Positions 62,266 through 64,000 of a stretch of 64,000 nt of DNA are shown here, one piece after another. The DNA is taken from NCBI RefSeq assembly GCF_003387075.1, contig NZ_QUMQ01000001.1:1302001-1366000 (forward strand). Reading direction: 5' to 3'. The translations under genes and the position numbers were made by a program. Numbering within the stretch: position 1 is the stretch's first letter; each line of letters starts with the position of its first letter. The stretch comes from Asanoa ferruginea. GTDB taxonomy: Bacteria > Actinomycetota > Actinomycetes > Mycobacteriales > Micromonosporaceae. Below the pieces are notes generated by a model, which was given only the letters and a program-made list of their open reading frames with translations, did no database searches and had not been told where the DNA came from.

Positions 62266-62295
62266 AGGTTAGAGGCTAAAACTCAAAAACGCTAA
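62266..62295 (-). promoter_or_regulatory. Candidate promoter of rplJL
   Basis: Minus strand TTAGCG (-35, 62295-62290), 18 nt, TAACCT (-10, 62271-62266), beginning directly at the end of the ABC permease gene. It is AT-richer than the surroundings. The expected transcript start would place the L10 leader at its 5' end. Confidence 0.4.
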
Positions 62296-62964
62296 TCAGC
62301 TCCTGGTACGACGCAGAAAGGCGTAAAAAGCCGTAACCACGGCCGACCAAGTTATGGCGTGAACGGAAAGGCCGAGAACGGACCCACTGCCGGGCTGGTC
62401 CGCCAGGGTACGCGCGGCGGCCATCAGCGGCGGTGCGAGCCAGGGTGCCACGGAGCCGTTGAGGCCGAGCACGATCGCCAAGACGGAGCCGGTGACCAGC
62501 ACGGCTATCCCGTACAACGTCGATCTTGTGACCGGCCGACTGGCCAGCGCGCCCAGCCCGACGGCCGCGACCAGGCTCGCGGCATGCGCCCAGGAGCCGA
62601 GCGTGAGCCCGCGGCCCACGGGCCCTTCGATCCCGCCCATCAGCCAGGGCAGCCCCATCGCGAAGATCACCGTGGCGAGGCCGACGACGCCGGCGGCGAG
62701 CAGCCCGGCGACCACCTCCCGGCGCAACCCCACGGCGGTCACGGCCAGCCGGCGCTGCACGTCGGGCTCGGTATCGAGGATCAGTTTGGCCTGCCAGGCG
62801 ATCACCGGGAAGAGCGCGACGGCGGAGAACCCGTAGGCCTCGGCGGCCTCGGACTTGCCGCCGCCGTAGATGATGGCGACCACGACCAGGGTGCCGAGCA
62901 GGCCGGGCAGCACCCGGCCGCTGCGCAGGAACCCGGTGAGCCGCATCCGGACCAACGCGCCCAT
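62296..62964 (-). CDS. ABC transporter permease
   Basis: Membrane protein of 222 residues from ATG 62964, one base after the ATPase stop. About six hydrophobic segments, including RVLPGLLGTLVVVAIIYGG, AVALFPVIAWQAKLIL, REVVAGLLAAGVVGLATVIFAMGLPWL and SLVAAVGLGALASRPV, are typical of small ABC-2-like permeases. It pairs with the ATPase 62966-63709. Substrate unknown. Upstream in-frame codons to 63012 overlap the ATPase and were not used. Confidence 0.85.
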   Translation of the reverse strand: MGALVRMRLTGFLRSGRVLPGLLGTLVVVAIIYGGGKSEAAEAYGFSAVALFPVIAWQAKLILDTEPDVQRRLAVTAVGLRREVVAGLLAAGVVGLATVIFAMGLPWLMGGIEGPVGRGLTLGSWAHAASLVAAVGLGALASRPVTRSTLYGIAVLVTGSVLAIVLGLNGSVAPWLAPPLMAAARTLADQPGSGSVLGLSVHAITWSAVVTAFYAFLRRTRS

Positions 62965-62965
62965 C

Positions 62966-63709
62966 TCAGACCGTCGCCTTCGGTGCCGCGGCGCGCACAC
63001 CGACCACGTCATGGCCGGCCTCGCGGAGGGCGGCGGCCGTCTGTGCCGCGGCGCCGGCTGCGACGGCTATCTCGATGATGGCGGTGCCCTCCTCGTCGGC
63101 GGCCGCGCCTTGTGCCACGGTGCCCTCGGCGACCGTCCAGGTGATGGCGCCGGGCAGCCGCCCGGTCTCGCCGCGGTGGTCGCTGACCAGAACGATGCCG
63201 CCCCGCTCCACGATCTCGGCGACGATGCCGGGCACCAGGTCACGCGCGGCGGCGTCGAGGCCCTCCCAGGGCTCGTCGAGCACCAGCAGCTTCGGATCCG
63301 GTGCCAGCGCCTGGGCGAGCCCGACCTTCTGGGCGGTGCCCTTGGACAGCTCGGCCAGCCGGGTGCCGCGATAGGGCGTGAGGCCCAGCCGCTCGACCCA
63401 GGTGTCGACCGCGGCGGCCGGATCGCCGACGCCGTGCAGCCGGGCCATCGAGGTGAGATAGCCGTCGACGGTGAACGGCTGGTCGGCCGGAAACCGCTCG
63501 GGCACCCATCCGACGGGCCGTGGCCGCTCGCTGACCACGCCCCGGCTGGGCTTCAACACACCGGCCGCGAGCTGGAGCAAGGTGGACTTGCCGGCCCCGT
63601 TGCGGCCGAGCACCACGATCGTGGCGCCAGGCGGCAGGTCAACGGAGACTTCGCGCAGGATCCACCGGCCAGCCCGCCCATAGCGGTAGGAAACGCCATC
63701 GAGACGCAC
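62966..63709 (-). CDS. ABC transporter ATP-binding protein
   Basis: ATPase of 247 residues, GTG start. Walker A VLGRNGAGKSTLLQ near residues 34-42, signature LAELSKGTAQKVGLAQALA, Walker B KLLVLDEPWEGLDA, and H-loop VLVSDHRGE. The C-terminal 50 residues, IIEIAVAAGAAAQTAAALREAGHDVVG, form a small Ala-rich domain. It is divergent from the partial gene at 63818 across a palindrome-bearing gap. Export of an unknown substrate is likely. Confidence 0.92.
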   Translation of the reverse strand: MRLDGVSYRYGRAGRWILREVSVDLPPGATIVVLGRNGAGKSTLLQLAAGVLKPSRGVVSERPRPVGWVPERFPADQPFTVDGYLTSMARLHGVGDPAAAVDTWVERLGLTPYRGTRLAELSKGTAQKVGLAQALAPDPKLLVLDEPWEGLDAAARDLVPGIVAEIVERGGIVLVSDHRGETGRLPGAITWTVAEGTVAQGAAADEEGTAIIEIAVAAGAAAQTAAALREAGHDVVGVRAAAPKATV

Positions 63710-63748
63710 GCCGGTGACTCTCCCACGCGAAGCTGAGAAACGAAACCC

Positions 63749-63772
63749 CTTGCATCAAGGCCTTGATACAAG
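63749..63772. promoter_or_regulatory. 24-nt near-perfect palindrome in the divergent ABC/unknown-gene region
   Basis: CTTGCATCAAGG is directly followed by CCTTGATACAAG; the halves are complementary at 11 of 12 positions. It lies 40 bp from the ABC ATPase start and 46 bp from the plus-strand gene. Its right half contains TTGATA, a possible -35 box (63763-63768) with CACAAT at 63787-63792. Likely a repressor operator controlling one or both genes. Confidence 0.55.
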
Positions 63773-63817
63773 TCGCGTCGAGTTGTCACAATCTCCTGAC
63801 ACAAACGAGGAGGATCG

Positions 63818-64000
63818 ATGGCAAGTCTTCTGCGCCTGGCCGGGGTGGCCGGCGGCCTGCTGGCCGCGGTTCTGCTGACACTCGGCCGCGAGCCGGGCCT
63901 CCGGGCGGTCTTCGCGGTGCCGGCGCTGGCTTTCTTTGTGGCGGCCGGGCTGCTGGCGGCCGACCGAACGGTGCCCCGCCCACCCGGGACGGGCATCCGC
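63818..64000 (+). CDS. Hypothetical membrane protein (truncated by window end)
   Basis: Partial reading frame of 61 codons starting at ATG 63818, with GAGGAGG 5 nt upstream. It opens MASLLRLAGVAGGLLAAVLL and contains a second hydrophobic stretch VFAVPALAFFVAAGLLAAD, so it is a membrane protein with at least two helices. The stop lies outside the window. Family not recognised. Confidence 0.65.
   Translation, partial: MASLLRLAGVAGGLLAAVLLTLGREPGLRAVFAVPALAFFVAAGLLAADRTVPRPPGTGIR

Overview
The window is high-GC DNA with dense short intergenic gaps, many GTG/TTG starts and 4-nt stop/start overlaps. It carries the canonical ribosomal protein and RNA polymerase gene clusters of an actinobacterium. 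Gene content (C-terminally extended S3, L22 and L17, a HemD-winged-helix fusion, an IS30-type element, DrrAB-like ABC genes) fits Micromonosporaceae or a close relative. That family-level placement is inference from gene style, not from a search.

Layout, left to right. Positions 1-3950: a DrrAB-like ABC exporter (minus strand, permease cut by the window edge) divergent from a TetR regulator that is translationally coupled to an aminotransferase, then a DoxX-like membrane protein. Positions 4027-6409: rplM-rpsI-glmM (minus). Positions 6537-8309: a HemD/winged-helix regulator and a MazEF-type toxin-antitoxin pair. Positions 8380-12213: a very large membrane-anchored, repeat-rich disordered protein. 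Positions 12229-14076: thiD and an aldo/keto reductase. Positions 14261-21786: a surface glycan/lipid-sugar gene set (GT2 polyprenyl-phosphate sugar synthase, GT-C-like membrane protein, methyltransferase, GT4, flippase-like protein). It is split by an IS30-family insertion with a frameshifted transposase and by about 0.8 kb of folded and tandemly repeated noncoding DNA. Positions 21779-25751: an ABC-F ATPase, an RsmC-like methyltransferase, a hypothetical protein and truA.

From 25819 rightward nearly everything reads on the minus strand and is translation or transcription machinery. In transcription order: rplJ-rplL (with an L10 leader and attenuator), rpoB-rpoC, rpsL-rpsG-fusA-tuf, rpsJ through rplO (the S10 and spc clusters), secY-adk-map, infA-rpmJ-rpsM-rpsK-rpsD-rpoA-rplQ, and truA. 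Accessory genes sit between these blocks: a S9 peptidase, a SAM methyltransferase and a DUF1707 protein between map and infA; two DUF4190-like proteins, an aminoglycoside-phosphotransferase-like protein and a small P-loop kinase between rpoC and rpsL; and an ABC transporter before rplJ.

The most notable signals beyond ordinary genes are regulatory or repeat structures. A 19-nt sequence is identical in the long leaders of the rpsL and rpsJ operons. The rpsJ leader has mutually exclusive hairpins. Perfect GC-rich hairpins recur at cistron junctions of the rpo/rpl operons, and inverted repeats occur inside the spacer of several r-protein/rpo promoters. There is a 60-nt coding minisatellite and a 16-copy 33-36-nt noncoding tandem repeat. 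I found no CRISPR array, no tRNA or rRNA gene, and no clear new defence or biosynthetic system.
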